The position numbers and the translations under genes were made by a program. This document shows, one piece after another, positions 26,114 to 36,190 of a stretch of 64,000 nt of DNA (position 1 is its first letter; every line of letters starts with the position of its first letter). Location: contig CBDDDI010000004.1 in NCBI GenBank assembly GCA_965226565.1, forward strand, positions 1 through 64,000, written 5' to 3'. The notes under the pieces were generated by a model. The model was not told the origin of the DNA. It worked only from the letters and a program-made list of their open reading frames with translations, and did not search any database. Source of the stretch: SZUA-444 sp965226565 (GTDB lineage: Bacteria > Bacillota > Clostridia > Oscillospirales > Ruminococcaceae).

Positions 26114-28231
26114 TTAAACATCATCAGAATTTACTGAGGAATCTCCATCATTACCAACTGAATCATTATTCCCTGGCACTACTGGTTCTTCTGGTTCTTC
26201 TGGTTCTTCTGGTTCTTCTGCCGGTTTAACTTTTGATGTATCATCAAATGCATTTTGATTTATAAATGTGAAACCTCCAACAATTGCACCTTTTTCAAAA
26301 TCATAAGTTACTTTTGCATATTTAGCAGAATTATTTGTTATAAGACTCTTAACAGAAAATACTATTTGTTTAGTTTCAGATCCTTTAACATTAATTCCAA
26401 CTTTATTAGTAACAACAAATCCTATATTATCAATTTTAACTTTACCACATTCTTTTCCATCGTTAGTATATGCTGTTATTTCAAAAGCACCTTTTGCAGT
26501 TGTTTTTCTAATTGGTAATTCAATTGTTCTTTCTTTTTCTTCAGCTTCTCCTGTACTAATATAAACTGTTACAGTTTCACCTTTATTTAAACTTTCACCT
26601 GAAAGTGGATTTTGATTAAAGATAACTCCTTTTTTCTCATTTGAAGCTCTTCTTTCAATTTTTAGTTCTAAATCAGGTTTCAAAATAGACAATGCTTGAC
26701 TTTCGTTTTTACCTATAAGATCAGGTACTACAACTGCAGTTGATCTTGAACCTTCACTTACATTAATAATAACATTTTTACCAACTTCTAATTTTGTACC
26801 AGCTTGTGGCTCAATTGATTTTACATAACCTTTTGCAACTTCATCATCATAAACTGTGCCTCTTCTTACTACAAATCCAGCTTCTTCTAACATACTTCTA
26901 GCTTCCAGCTCAGATTTTCCTACAACATTAGGAATAGCTTTTAATTCAGCACCTAAACTTACTGTAACATCAATTTCAGAACCTTTTGTCAAAAGAGTTC
27001 CTTCGCTACTACCTTGCTGAGTAATTTGGCCTTCTTCATATTCAGATGAATATTCTTCAATTTTTGAGAAAGTAAACAAACCTTTATATTCTTGTTCAAT
27101 ATCTTCAAAAACTTTTCCAACTAGTTGTGGAACTTCTATTCTATTACTTTTATCATTACCACTCATATTTTTAATTAATGTAATTGCAATAAATACAGAA
27201 CATATTATAACTATACCAACTGTAACAGCAATTGCTATAGGCATAATTAAAGATTTCTTTTGAGGTTCTTCTTCATCCAAATCAAAATTTTCTTCAACTT
27301 CTTTAATTTCTTGTGAATCATCTTCAGTAGCAGCTAATGGATCAAAAAATATTGTAGCTTCTTGTGTCTTTTCAGTGTTATTTTTATAATCAAAAATAAT
27401 ATTAGGATTAGCTTTAAATGCTTCTAAATCTTTAACAACTTCCGCAGCAGAACTATAACGTTTAGCTGGAATTTTCTCCATAGCATGAAGAACTATTTCT
27501 TCTAATCCTTCATAAATCTCACTATTTAATTCACGAGGATTTATTGCATTTTCTTTAACATGTTTTAAAGCAACAGCAACAGGTGTATCAGCTTCAAAAG
27601 GTTTAGCACCAGTAAGCATTTCATAAAGCATTATACCAACAGAATAAATGTCACTTTTTTCATCCGTAACATCACCTCTAGCTTGCTCTGGACTTATATA
27701 ATGAACAGAACCAATAGTTTTATCTGAAAGAGTCTTACCTTCTTCACGACTAAATCTAGCAATTCCAAAATCCATAACCTTAATAGTGCCATCTGAATAT
27801 AGCATAATATTTTGAGGTTTAATATCTCTATGAACAATACCTCTATCATGAGCATGTTGCAAAGCTCTTAATATTTGTATAGAGAAATGAACTGCATCAG
27901 AAGTTTTTAGTATTTTTTGTTGCTCCATATACTCTTTAAGAGTAATTCCATCAATATATTCCATTACAATATATTGTAATGTGTCAGTAAATCCTACATC
28001 AAAAACTTTTACTATATTAGGATGAGATAAAACCGCTATAGCCTTAGACTCATTCCTAAATCTTCTTTGAAAATCCTCATTTGATGCATATTCTGTCTTC
28101 AAAATCTTAATAGCAACTATTTTATCTTCCATACGGTCACTAGCTTTATAAACATCAGCCATACCGCCAATTCCAATAAGTTCTGTAATTTCATATCTTC
28201 CATCAATAATTTTTCCGATATTACTGTCCAT
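26114..28231 (-). CDS. prkC: Serine/threonine protein kinase with PASTA domains (PrkC)
   Basis: Membrane receptor kinase that senses peptidoglycan fragments and controls wall, division and spore processes. The ATG at 28231 is well spaced from aggag; a GTG three codons upstream is less likely. The 705 residues hold a Hanks kinase (about 9-275) with GIGGMADVYKA, the ATP lysine in AIKIL, HRDIKPQN and DFGIAR. One transmembrane helix lies at about 330-355, and three PASTA repeats at about 370-575. A further domain of about 100 residues is unclassified, and the tail is acidic, with four Glu-Glu-Pro repeats. Its partner phosphatase gene is directly upstream. Confidence 0.95.
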   Translation of the reverse strand: MDSNIGKIIDGRYEITELIGIGGMADVYKASDRMEDKIVAIKILKTEYASNEDFQRRFRNESKAIAVLSHPNIVKVFDVGFTDTLQYIVMEYIDGITLKEYMEQQKILKTSDAVHFSIQILRALQHAHDRGIVHRDIKPQNIMLYSDGTIKVMDFGIARFSREEGKTLSDKTIGSVHYISPEQARGDVTDEKSDIYSVGIMLYEMLTGAKPFEADTPVAVALKHVKENAINPRELNSEIYEGLEEIVLHAMEKIPAKRYSSAAEVVKDLEAFKANPNIIFDYKNNTEKTQEATIFFDPLAATEDDSQEIKEVEENFDLDEEEPQKKSLIMPIAIAVTVGIVIICSVFIAITLIKNMSGNDKSNRIEVPQLVGKVFEDIEQEYKGLFTFSKIEEYSSEYEEGQITQQGSSEGTLLTKGSEIDVTVSLGAELKAIPNVVGKSELEARSMLEEAGFVVRRGTVYDDEVAKGYVKSIEPQAGTKLEVGKNVIINVSEGSRSTAVVVPDLIGKNESQALSILKPDLELKIERRASNEKKGVIFNQNPLSGESLNKGETVTVYISTGEAEEKERTIELPIRKTTAKGAFEITAYTNDGKECGKVKIDNIGFVVTNKVGINVKGSETKQIVFSVKSLITNNSAKYAKVTYDFEKGAIVGGFTFINQNAFDDTSKVKPAEEPEEPEEPEEPVVPGNNDSVGNDGDSSVNSDDV
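26182..26220. repeat. 9-bp tandem repeat inside prkC
   Basis: The unit ctggttctt occurs four times in a row (26182-26217), encoding Glu-Glu-Pro repeats near the kinase C terminus. Copy number could vary between strains by slippage without shifting the frame. Confidence 0.9.
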
Positions 28232-28242
28232 ATAATTCACTC

Positions 28243-28977
28243 CTATAAACTCACATTGTTAATTAAAGCAACTGTAGCATTATCTTTTCCACCACAACAA
28301 TTTGCATACTCTATAAGCTGACTTGAAGCCTGCTCAAGATCATTATTAAGAATAATTTCCTCAATCCTACTTTGGTCACAATAAGTACTTAATCCGTCAG
28401 TACAAAATAACAATACACCATTTTCTGGAAACTCAATCTCATAATAATCCGCATTCACTGAGTTATTAATTCCTACTGCTCTAGTAATTATATTTCTTTG
28501 AACATGATTTTTCATCTGTTGCTCAGTTATTTCTCCTCTATCATATAGCATTTGTACATAAGTATGATCTTTAGTAATCTGTTTCATACCATCATGTATT
28601 AAATACACTCTGCTGTCACCAACACTATAAATATAAGCTACATCTTGCTTAACAATTCCTACAATACAAGTTGTTCCCATACCTTCCATTTCAGAATTGT
28701 TTTGTGATTTTTCATAAACCAAACTATTTGCTGCGTTTATTGAACTTAACATCAAATTTCTCAAACTATTTCCATCAAAATGATGTCTGAATCCAGAAGT
28801 AATTCTTTTCACTATTTCAGAAACAGTAATTCTGCTAGCTTCACTGCCAGCATTTTCGCCACCCATTCCATCACAAATAACTACAAGAACTGTATCTTCT
28901 TCTAATAACAAACACTTTACTCTATCCTGATTTTCAGAACGAACAAGACCTGTATCGGTTTTGCTAGAAACCTGCAT
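28243..28977 (-). CDS. prpC: PP2C-type serine/threonine phosphatase (Stp1/PrpC)
   Basis: Mn/Mg-dependent phosphatase that reverses PrkC signalling. The 244-residue protein has all PP2C marks: SKTDTGLVRSENQDR, CDGMGGENAGSEAS, SVGDSRVYLI, TRAVG and CTDGLS, ending in GGKDNATVALINN. It is soluble. It lies 11 bases ahead of the prkC ATG, the usual kinase-phosphatase pair. Confidence 0.95.
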   Translation of the reverse strand: MQVSSKTDTGLVRSENQDRVKCLLLEEDTVLVVICDGMGGENAGSEASRITVSEIVKRITSGFRHHFDGNSLRNLMLSSINAANSLVYEKSQNNSEMEGMGTTCIVGIVKQDVAYIYSVGDSRVYLIHDGMKQITKDHTYVQMLYDRGEITEQQMKNHVQRNIITRAVGINNSVNADYYEIEFPENGVLLFCTDGLSTYCDQSRIEEIILNNDLEQASSQLIEYANCCGGKDNATVALINNVSL

Positions 28978-28995
28978 TTATTCACTCCTTTACCA

Positions 28996-30024
28996 TCAAA
29001 CCTGATACTCTCGGCGTAACTGTCCACACGCCGCGTTTATATCTGCACCCAAGGTTCTTCTGATAGTTGCATTAACACCACTTTGTACTAAATACTGTTG
29101 AAACTGTAACGCAGATTTCTTAGTAGATTTAAAATCTGTTTCTTCAATTTCATTAACAGGAATTAAATTCACATGACATATCATTCCTTTTAAAAGATTA
29201 GCTAATTCATAAGCAAACTCTTTAGTATCATTTACTCCTTGAATCACAGCATATTCAAAAGAAATACGTCTTCCTGTTAACTTAATATAGTTTTTACAAG
29301 AATTTATCAACTTGCTAATATTATATCTATTATTAATCGGCATTATTTCACTTCTGCTTGCATTATTTGTAGAATGAAGTGAAATTGACAAAGTAAGTCC
29401 TAATTTCATTTTGGCCAGCTCATCTATTTTATCAACCAGCCCACAAGTAGATAACGAAACATGTCTTAAACTCATATTTGTGCCTTTTTTATGAGATAAA
29501 ATTTTTAAAAATTTAACTACATTATCAAAATTATCTAAAGGTTCACCTATACCCATAAGTACAATGCTTGAGATTTTAACTCCTGCATCTAATTGAGTTT
29601 GATAAAGCTGCAACAATATTTCTGAAGCAGATAAATTTCTCACAAATCCAGCTCTAGTTGATGCACAAAATTTACAACCCATTTTACATCCAACTTGAGT
29701 AGAAACACAAAGACTATAACCATGGTTATATTTCATTAAAACAGTTTCTATATAATTACCATCAAAAAGCTCATAGAGATATTTTACAGTATAATCTATT
29801 GAACTTTCAAGCTTTTTAACTATTTTTAGCTTTCTTGTACAAAAGTTTTCAAAACATTTATCTCTTAATTGTACAGAAATATTAGTAAAATCATTAAAAT
29901 CCAAAACATTTTTTGAATGCAGCCATTCAAAAACCTGTGAAGCTCTAAATTTTTTCTCACCTAATTCAAGAAATTTTTCTTCAAGCTCAAATAACTCCAA
30001 AGACAAAATATCAATCTTGTCCAA
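28996..30024 (-). CDS. rlmN: 23S rRNA (adenine-C2)-methyltransferase RlmN
   Basis: Radical-SAM methyltransferase that modifies A2503 of 23S rRNA and A37 of some tRNAs. The 342-residue protein has the 4Fe-4S motif CKMGCKFC near residue 114, the MGIGEPLDNFDNV motif, and HVNLIPVNEI. Its end, LGADINAACGQLRR, carries the mechanistic cysteine. It lies 4 bases after rsmB, in the usual order fmt-rsmB-rlmN-stp-prkC. Confidence 0.96.
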   Translation of the reverse strand: MDKIDILSLELFELEEKFLELGEKKFRASQVFEWLHSKNVLDFNDFTNISVQLRDKCFENFCTRKLKIVKKLESSIDYTVKYLYELFDGNYIETVLMKYNHGYSLCVSTQVGCKMGCKFCASTRAGFVRNLSASEILLQLYQTQLDAGVKISSIVLMGIGEPLDNFDNVVKFLKILSHKKGTNMSLRHVSLSTCGLVDKIDELAKMKLGLTLSISLHSTNNASRSEIMPINNRYNISKLINSCKNYIKLTGRRISFEYAVIQGVNDTKEFAYELANLLKGMICHVNLIPVNEIEETDFKSTKKSALQFQQYLVQSGVNATIRRTLGADINAACGQLRREYQV

Positions 30025-30028
30025 AATT

Positions 30029-31345
30029 TCACCTCTTTTTTCTTATTTTAGCAATAAAAAATCCATCACTATTGCAAAAATCAGTAAATATGCTAACCTT
30101 GTAATTACCAAAAGGAGATGGATAATCTGGCAAAACTTTTACTTTTTCAAACTCAGAATGATTGTCTAAAAACTTATCTATAACATCATCATTTTCACTC
30201 TTATTTAAAGTACAAGTTGAATATATAAGCTCTCCACCATCTTTAAGATATCTAGCAGAAGTTTCAAGAATTTGATATTGAATTTCTGGTATTTTTTCAA
30301 AATCAGATGGATTTTTAAATTTAATTTCAGGTTTTCTTCTAATAACTCCAAGACCAGAACAAGGAACATCACATAAAATTTTATCAGCCTGTAAAATTTT
30401 ATCATTAAACACTTTTGCATTATTAGTTCCAGCTTTAATTATATCAAGACCAAGCCTTTTAGAACCTTTCCATATAAGCTGAGCTCTTTTTTCATGTAGA
30501 TCAAAAGCATATATTTGACCTTTATTATTCATTTTTTCAGCCATTGTAAAAGCTTTTCCACCAGGAGCAGAACATAAATCAAGTACAACTTCACCTTCTT
30601 TAGGATTAAGTGCCTCACAACAAAGTTGACTTGAAATATCTTGAACATGAAAATATCCATTTTTATATGCCAATGAATTTTCAATTCCAGAACAATTTAT
30701 TAAAACAAGACAATTATCAATAACTTTAGATTTCTCAGCAACAATATCTTCTTTTTTAAGTTCTTTAATAAGCTCATCTATAGTTATTTTTGTATTATTA
30801 ACTCTAGCAGTTATAGGAACTCTTCCTAAAGAAGATTTAAGCATAGTCTGCGCATTTTTTTTGCCATAATCTTTTATAAATTTCACAACAAGCCATTGTG
30901 GACATGAATATTTTAAAGATAAAGTTTCAATTTCTGTTTTGCCTTCAGGAATATTTTTTCCATCTCTTATAAAACTTCTTAAAAGCGCATTAACAAATCC
31001 TGAAATAGCAGGATTTTTATTCTTTTTAGCCAAAACAACACTTTCATTTACAGCTGCACTTTCTGGAACACTATCCATAAATAAAAGCTGATAAATTCCC
31101 ATTCTTAATATTTCTCTAACTTCAATAGAAAGTTTATCTAATGTTCTTGAACTATATTTTTTAATAATAATATCTAAAGTCAGCTGTCTTTCTATTACTC
31201 CATAAAACAAAGCTGACGCAAATTTTTTATCTTGTTCTGACAAATTACTTTTTTTAAGCATATCATCAAGAACTATATTTGAATATCCGTTTTGTTTTGC
31301 CATTTTCACAAGGCAATTTAAAACCAAACTTCGAGAAGAATTCAT
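30029..31345 (-). CDS. rsmB: 16S rRNA (cytosine-967-C5)-methyltransferase RsmB
   Basis: Methylates C967 of 16S rRNA. The protein has an N-terminal NusB-like RNA-binding domain (about 1-140, with GVIERQLTLDIIIKKY) and a SAM-dependent methyltransferase domain. The latter has DLCSAPGGKAFTMAE, CDVPCSGLGVIRRKPEIK (motif IV Cys) and the catalytic Cys in YSTCTLNKSEND. I take the ATG at 31345 (438 residues), the second of two adjacent possible start codons, three bases after the upstream stop. Confidence 0.95.
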   Translation of the reverse strand: MNSSRSLVLNCLVKMAKQNGYSNIVLDDMLKKSNLSEQDKKFASALFYGVIERQLTLDIIIKKYSSRTLDKLSIEVREILRMGIYQLLFMDSVPESAAVNESVVLAKKNKNPAISGFVNALLRSFIRDGKNIPEGKTEIETLSLKYSCPQWLVVKFIKDYGKKNAQTMLKSSLGRVPITARVNNTKITIDELIKELKKEDIVAEKSKVIDNCLVLINCSGIENSLAYKNGYFHVQDISSQLCCEALNPKEGEVVLDLCSAPGGKAFTMAEKMNNKGQIYAFDLHEKRAQLIWKGSKRLGLDIIKAGTNNAKVFNDKILQADKILCDVPCSGLGVIRRKPEIKFKNPSDFEKIPEIQYQILETSARYLKDGGELIYSTCTLNKSENDDVIDKFLDNHSEFEKVKVLPDYPSPFGNYKVSIFTDFCNSDGFFIAKIRKKR

Positions 31346-31348
31346 CAA

Positions 31349-32053
31349 TTAGTCGTCCCTTCCATTTGCCATGTTAAACCTTAAAATAAGTCTTAATAAA
31401 GTTGCTAAAGATGATGCTAATGCTGCAACATATGTCAAAGCTGCTGCTGTAAGCACTTTTTTAGCTCCTACTACTTCTTCATCATAAAGTATATTATATT
31501 GTTTCAAAGTCTTTACTGCACGAATACTGGCATTAAATTCTACTGGCAATGTAACAAATTGAAACAACGCTACTGTTGAAAATAGTATAATTCCAACTAA
31601 CGCAAGTGTTTGAGAAAAAAGCAATCCAATTACTGCAATCCAAATACCAAGTGTTGAACCTATATTAGTAACTGGAACAAGTGCTGATCTAATTTTATTT
31701 GGAACATATCCTGTTGCATGTTGAATTGCATGTCCAACTTCATGAGCTGCAATTCCTACTGAAGCAACAGATGTACTAGAATATACACTTTCTGACAATC
31801 TTACAACATTTGTTCTTGGATCAAAATGGTCAGTAAGTTCACCAGCAATTCTTTCAATTCCAACATGTCTTAAGCCATTTTCATCAAGTATTTGTCTTGC
31901 AACTTCGTTAGCCGTTATTCCTCTTGAATTATAGACTTTTGAATATTTTTTAAAAGTTGATTTAACTTTAAATTGAGCCCATAATGCAAAAATAAGAGGT
32001 GGTATCATTATAATCATTGTTGGATCAAAATAAAAACCCATAGTTGGTAACAT
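31349..32053 (-). CDS. Zinc metallopeptidase, COG2738 family
   Basis: Membrane-bound neutral zinc metallopeptidase family of unknown substrate. The 234-residue protein has an N-terminal membrane segment (about 11-28) and the zinc motif AAHEVGHAIQHATGY near residue 107. A second hydrophobic region follows (about 125-170), then a third near 200. LPVEFNASIRAVKTL, typical of the family, lies between. It is inserted between fmt and rsmB, as in many Clostridia. Only 15 bases separate it from fmt. Confidence 0.9.
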   Translation of the reverse strand: MLPTMGFYFDPTMIIMIPPLIFALWAQFKVKSTFKKYSKVYNSRGITANEVARQILDENGLRHVGIERIAGELTDHFDPRTNVVRLSESVYSSTSVASVGIAAHEVGHAIQHATGYVPNKIRSALVPVTNIGSTLGIWIAVIGLLFSQTLALVGIILFSTVALFQFVTLPVEFNASIRAVKTLKQYNILYDEEVVGAKKVLTAAALTYVAALASSLATLLRLILRFNMANGRDD

Positions 32054-32068
32054 TATATGCTTTCTCCT

Positions 32069-32998
32069 TTATTTTAAAACAGTATTATCAGACAAAGAAT
32101 GACCTCTTAAATAATCTTCAGCCTTCATTCTCTTAGATCCTTGTTCTTGTATCTCACAAATTTTTATTGAACCTTTTTTACAAGCAACTATAAATTTGTT
32201 TTTATCTAAAATTTCACCAAAATTAGCGTTTTCATCATTTTCTGATATTAATTCTGATTTATATATTTTTATACGTTTTTCTCCTAAATATGCAACAGCA
32301 CAAGGCCAATCTGAAAGCCCACAAATTTTTTTATGAACTTCTCTTGCAGAAAGACTAAAATCAACCTGACACATATCTTTTGACAACATTGGAGCATAAC
32401 AAGACTTACTATCATCTTGTTTCTTAGGAACAATTTCAGAATAATTCTGAATAGTTTTTATAAGAATTTCTGCACCAATTTCAGAAAGTCTATCATGTAA
32501 TTCACTTGCTGTTTCATTTAAACCAATTTTTGTTGATTGTTTTAAAAGCATATCACCAGTGTCAAGTCCTTCTGCCATAAGCATAGTAGTTACACCAGTT
32601 TCTTTTTCATCATTAAGAACACTCCATTGTATAGGACCAGCTCCTCTATATTTAGGCAACAAAGACGCATGAACATTAATACATGCGAATTTAGGAATCT
32701 CAAGAACCTCTTTAGGCAACAATTTGCCATAAGCCACAACAACAATAAAATCAGGCTGTATTTGATTTAACACATCAACAGCATTTTTAGCATCTTCACC
32801 TTTTTTAAAACTTTGAGGTTGATAAACCGGTGTGTCATGTTTAGTTGCAACAACTTTAACAGGCGGAGGTGTTAATTTATATCCTCTACCTTTTGGTTTA
32901 TCTGGCTGAGTAAATACAGCTTTAACATCAAAATTATCATATAAAGCTTTTAAAGTTGGAACTGCAAAATCAGGAGTTCCCATAAAAACTACTTTCAC
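32069..32998 (-). CDS. fmt: Methionyl-tRNA formyltransferase
   Basis: Adds the formyl group to initiator Met-tRNA. The 309-residue protein begins MKVVFMGTPDFAVPTL. It has the folate and catalytic region NVHASLLPKYRGAGPIQW (the Asn and His are catalytic), then GVTTMLMAEGLDTGDML with the catalytic Asp. A C-terminal OB-like tRNA-binding domain follows. It lies 15 bases after def, the normal pair. Confidence 0.97.
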   Translation of the reverse strand: MKVVFMGTPDFAVPTLKALYDNFDVKAVFTQPDKPKGRGYKLTPPPVKVVATKHDTPVYQPQSFKKGEDAKNAVDVLNQIQPDFIVVVAYGKLLPKEVLEIPKFACINVHASLLPKYRGAGPIQWSVLNDEKETGVTTMLMAEGLDTGDMLLKQSTKIGLNETASELHDRLSEIGAEILIKTIQNYSEIVPKKQDDSKSCYAPMLSKDMCQVDFSLSAREVHKKICGLSDWPCAVAYLGEKRIKIYKSELISENDENANFGEILDKNKFIVACKKGSIKICEIQEQGSKRMKAEDYLRGHSLSDNTVLK

Positions 32999-33013
32999 TT
33001 ATTAATCCTCCAA

Positions 33014-33472
33014 TTACTCTTGCACTTGAACCCATTCATCAACAAGTTCTAAAAATAATTTACCTTCTAAATGATCATACTCATGTTGTGCACATCTAGC
33101 AGATAAATTTGATAATGATACTTCAAACCATTTTCCATTTCTATCTTGTGCTTTTAAAGTACAATGTCTTGCTCTTGTAACATAACCAAATTCTCCAGGA
33201 CAAGAAAGACATCCTTCTGGATCACGTTGTTTACCGAGTTTTTTTGAAATCTGAGGATTAACAGCTTCAATTATTTTTCCGTTATTATCTATAACAAATA
33301 CTCTTTTTAAAAATCCAACTTGTGGAGCTGCCAAACCTACTCCTTGTGAAGCTATCAAAGTTTCTTTCATATCATCGATTAATGATGCTAGTTTCTCATC
33401 AAATTTTTCAACTACTCTACATTTTTTATGTAATACATCTTCTTTTTTGTTTACAATAGCTCTTAGTGCCAT
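33014..33472 (-). CDS. def: Peptide deformylase
   Basis: Removes the N-formyl group from new proteins using a metal ion. The 152-residue protein has all three motifs: GVGLAAPQVG, EGCLSCPG with the metal-binding Cys, and QHEYDHLEG with two metal-binding His and the catalytic Glu. It stands between priA and fmt. Confidence 0.97.
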   Translation of the reverse strand: MALRAIVNKKEDVLHKKCRVVEKFDEKLASLIDDMKETLIASQGVGLAAPQVGFLKRVFVIDNNGKIIEAVNPQISKKLGKQRDPEGCLSCPGEFGYVTRARHCTLKAQDRNGKWFEVSLSNLSARCAQHEYDHLEGKLFLELVDEWVQVQE

Positions 33473-33505
33473 ATTGTCCTCCTTAAAATCTCACTGTCTA
33501 TATTG

Positions 33506-35962
33506 TTATAAACCTATATCTCCATTTATATCAGCATAAACATTTATATTTGAAAATTCCTTTATTTTATTAGCAGTTTTTAGTGAACTTCTAATTAATT
33601 CACGAAACTCTTTAGAGCTTTTACATTTTATTATTATTCTATATCTATATTTATTATTTATTCTACCTAAATTACATTTAGAAGGTCCTAATAACCTTAA
33701 AGGAATTTTTATATCATTTTTTTTAATATAATCACTTATAATTTTAACAAACATCTTAGATGCTTTTTCCACTTTATATTCTTCCAAACCACTAAATCCA
33801 ACAACACACATATCACAAAAAGGTGGATAAATAAGAACTTTTCTAAGAGCAATTTCTTCTTCAAAAAAAGCCTTATAATCTTGTTTAGCAGCAAGATTAA
33901 TAACATAATGTTCAGGAGCAAAAGTTTGAATATATGCAACACCTTTTTTGTCTCCACGTCCACTTCTGCCAGCAACTTGTGTTAAAAGAGAAAAAGTTCT
34001 CTCATAACTTCTAAAATCGCTTGCAAACAACGCTTTATCCAAAGATAAAACTCCAACAAGTGTGACATTAGAAAAATCAAGACCTTTAGCAATCATCTGT
34101 GTTCCTATCATTATATCGTATTTACCATCTCCAAAATCTTTAAAGTTTTTCTCATAAGAATATCTAGAATATGTTGTATCAGCATCCATCCTAAGAACTC
34201 TAGCCTCAGGAAAAAGTCTTTGTAACTCATCTTCAATTCTTTGAGTGCCAGAACCTGTAGGTTTCAAATGTACACTTTGACATTTTGGACATTTCTCATC
34301 AACCTCACGATGATATCCACAATAATGACACATTAACATATTATTCACTTTATGATAAGTCATTGGAACACTGCAATGTGGACATTCTATCGGTTCACGA
34401 CAATCTAAACACGTTATATATGTATGAAAACCTCTTCTATTTAAAAGAATAATAGTTTGTTCTTTATTTTTTAAATTCTTGTTTATTCCATCAATAAGTT
34501 CGTTACTAAAAATACCGTTATTACCATATTGAAGCTGCATATCAACTATCATAACATCAGGTAAAACTGAATTAGAATACCTTTCATTAAGTTCAAAAAG
34601 CTTGAACCTTCCTGTTTTAGCATAATAATATGTTTCAATAGATGGAGTAGCAGACGCCATAAGCAAAACAGCATTATGATATCCACATCTTTGAATTGCA
34701 ACATCTCTTGCATGGAATCTAGGAGACCGCTCAGATTTATAAGTCCATTCGCCTTCTTCATCCATTATAATAATACCAATATCTTTTAAAGGAGCAAAAA
34801 CAGCACTTCTAGTACCAATAACTATTGAAGCTTCGCCACGTTTTATCCTTTTGTACTCATCTAATCTTTGTCCAACAGAAAGACTGCTATGTATTACAGC
34901 AACAGTTTGTCCAAACATATCAGAAAATTTATTAACCATTTGAGGTGTCAAACTTATTTCTGGTATAAGCATTAAAGCTGTTTTACCTATACTTAGCGTA
35001 TAATTTATAAGTTTTATAAAAACAGAAGTCTTTCCACTTCCAGTTACACCATAAAGCAATGCTCCAGATGGAACATTTTCATCAATTAAATTTTTAATGC
35101 CATCATATACCTGTTTTTGAGTAGATGACAACATTAATTCATTTGGATTTTGTATAGAAGATTTATTAGCACAAACGCTCCTCATAACTTCAAAATTATA
35201 AGTTTCAAGAACTTCTTTTTTACAAAGAGTATTAACAACTGAAGTTGAAACTCCACACAAATACGAAATTTCTTTCACAGATGCTCTACCACATTCTTCA
35301 AGCATACTAATAATCTGATTTTGTTTATCTGACAATTTTATAGATATTTGATTATCTAAATACTTTTTAGTAAAACGCACCATTTTTATTGATTCATCAC
35401 CAATATTGCGTTTAAATTCATTATTTTCTTTTAAAACATTTTTACTTACTAATGAAGAGACTAATTGATTATCACCTGAGCAAATAGCTTCTGCAATTAT
35501 TTTATCAAATTGTTTTTGATTCTTGCAATTTTTGAGTTTTTCTACTAATTCAGCTTCACTAAATGTCAATATTTCGTCAATATTTTCATTACTAAAAGTA
35601 TATTTAGCATTCAAATTAACTCCTAGTCCTTTAGGAATCACTGAATTAAAAGCTTCAAAAAAAGTGCAAAAAGTATTTTCCTTAAGCCAAAAAATCAGCT
35701 TAAGAAATTCATCATTTACACATGGTTCATTATCTATAACATTTATAATAGGTTTTAAAGCAGTATCATTATAATCTTTTTCATAAACACGAGTAACAAG
35801 ACCAATTTTTTTCTTGTTTGATCTTCCAAAAGGCACAAGAACTCTAACACCTGCCACAACCTTGTTTATAAACTCATCACTAATACTATAAGTATATTCA
35901 ATATCATAATCATATAACGTTCCGCTTATTACAACTTTTGCAGCTTTAAAGGTACTAGGCAT
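33506..35962 (-). CDS. priA: Primosomal protein N' (replication restart helicase PriA)
   Basis: Superfamily 2 helicase that reloads the replisome at collapsed forks. The 818-residue protein has the N-terminal 3'-DNA-binding domain and a winged-helix region with an insertion. Walker A GVTGSGKTSVF lies near residue 310. The zinc module has eight cysteines (CLDCREPIECPHC, CHYCG, CPKC), and the helicase motifs GTQMIAKGLDF and VAGRSGRG are present. Motif II reads DEEG where most PriA proteins have DEEH. The neighbours rpoZ and def are the usual ones; coaBC is missing between rpoZ and priA. Confidence 0.94.
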   Translation of the reverse strand: MPSTFKAAKVVISGTLYDYDIEYTYSISDEFINKVVAGVRVLVPFGRSNKKKIGLVTRVYEKDYNDTALKPIINVIDNEPCVNDEFLKLIFWLKENTFCTFFEAFNSVIPKGLGVNLNAKYTFSNENIDEILTFSEAELVEKLKNCKNQKQFDKIIAEAICSGDNQLVSSLVSKNVLKENNEFKRNIGDESIKMVRFTKKYLDNQISIKLSDKQNQIISMLEECGRASVKEISYLCGVSTSVVNTLCKKEVLETYNFEVMRSVCANKSSIQNPNELMLSSTQKQVYDGIKNLIDENVPSGALLYGVTGSGKTSVFIKLINYTLSIGKTALMLIPEISLTPQMVNKFSDMFGQTVAVIHSSLSVGQRLDEYKRIKRGEASIVIGTRSAVFAPLKDIGIIIMDEEGEWTYKSERSPRFHARDVAIQRCGYHNAVLLMASATPSIETYYYAKTGRFKLFELNERYSNSVLPDVMIVDMQLQYGNNGIFSNELIDGINKNLKNKEQTIILLNRRGFHTYITCLDCREPIECPHCSVPMTYHKVNNMLMCHYCGYHREVDEKCPKCQSVHLKPTGSGTQRIEDELQRLFPEARVLRMDADTTYSRYSYEKNFKDFGDGKYDIMIGTQMIAKGLDFSNVTLVGVLSLDKALFASDFRSYERTFSLLTQVAGRSGRGDKKGVAYIQTFAPEHYVINLAAKQDYKAFFEEEIALRKVLIYPPFCDMCVVGFSGLEEYKVEKASKMFVKIISDYIKKNDIKIPLRLLGPSKCNLGRINNKYRYRIIIKCKSSKEFRELIRSSLKTANKIKEFSNINVYADINGDIGL

Positions 35963-35998
35963 TTTTATTACCTCTTCAAAATATTTTTAAAATAATGG

Positions 35999-36190
35999 TT
36001 ATTCTTCAACAAAAGAATATTCGCCTCTTGCAAATTCAGCAACTGCTGTTTTTACAGGTTTTTCTTCAAGAGTTTGGCCATTTTCAATTAACTCGTCAGA
36101 TATTTCTCTAGCTCTCTTTGCAACAGCAATTACTAAAGAATAATAGCTTTCGTTGTTTTTCAAAATTTCAGTTACAGCTGGTCTAAGCAT
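35999..36190 (-). CDS. rpoZ: DNA-directed RNA polymerase omega subunit
   Basis: Small RNA polymerase subunit that helps assembly of beta-prime. The 63-residue protein has the conserved core SYYSLVIAVAKRAREI and a C-terminal VKTAVAEFARGEY. It overlaps the end of gmk by 8 bases, so it is translationally coupled. The gmk-rpoZ-priA order is standard in Firmicutes. Confidence 0.93.
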   Translation of the reverse strand: MLRPAVTEILKNNESYYSLVIAVAKRAREISDELIENGQTLEEKPVKTAVAEFARGEYSFVEE

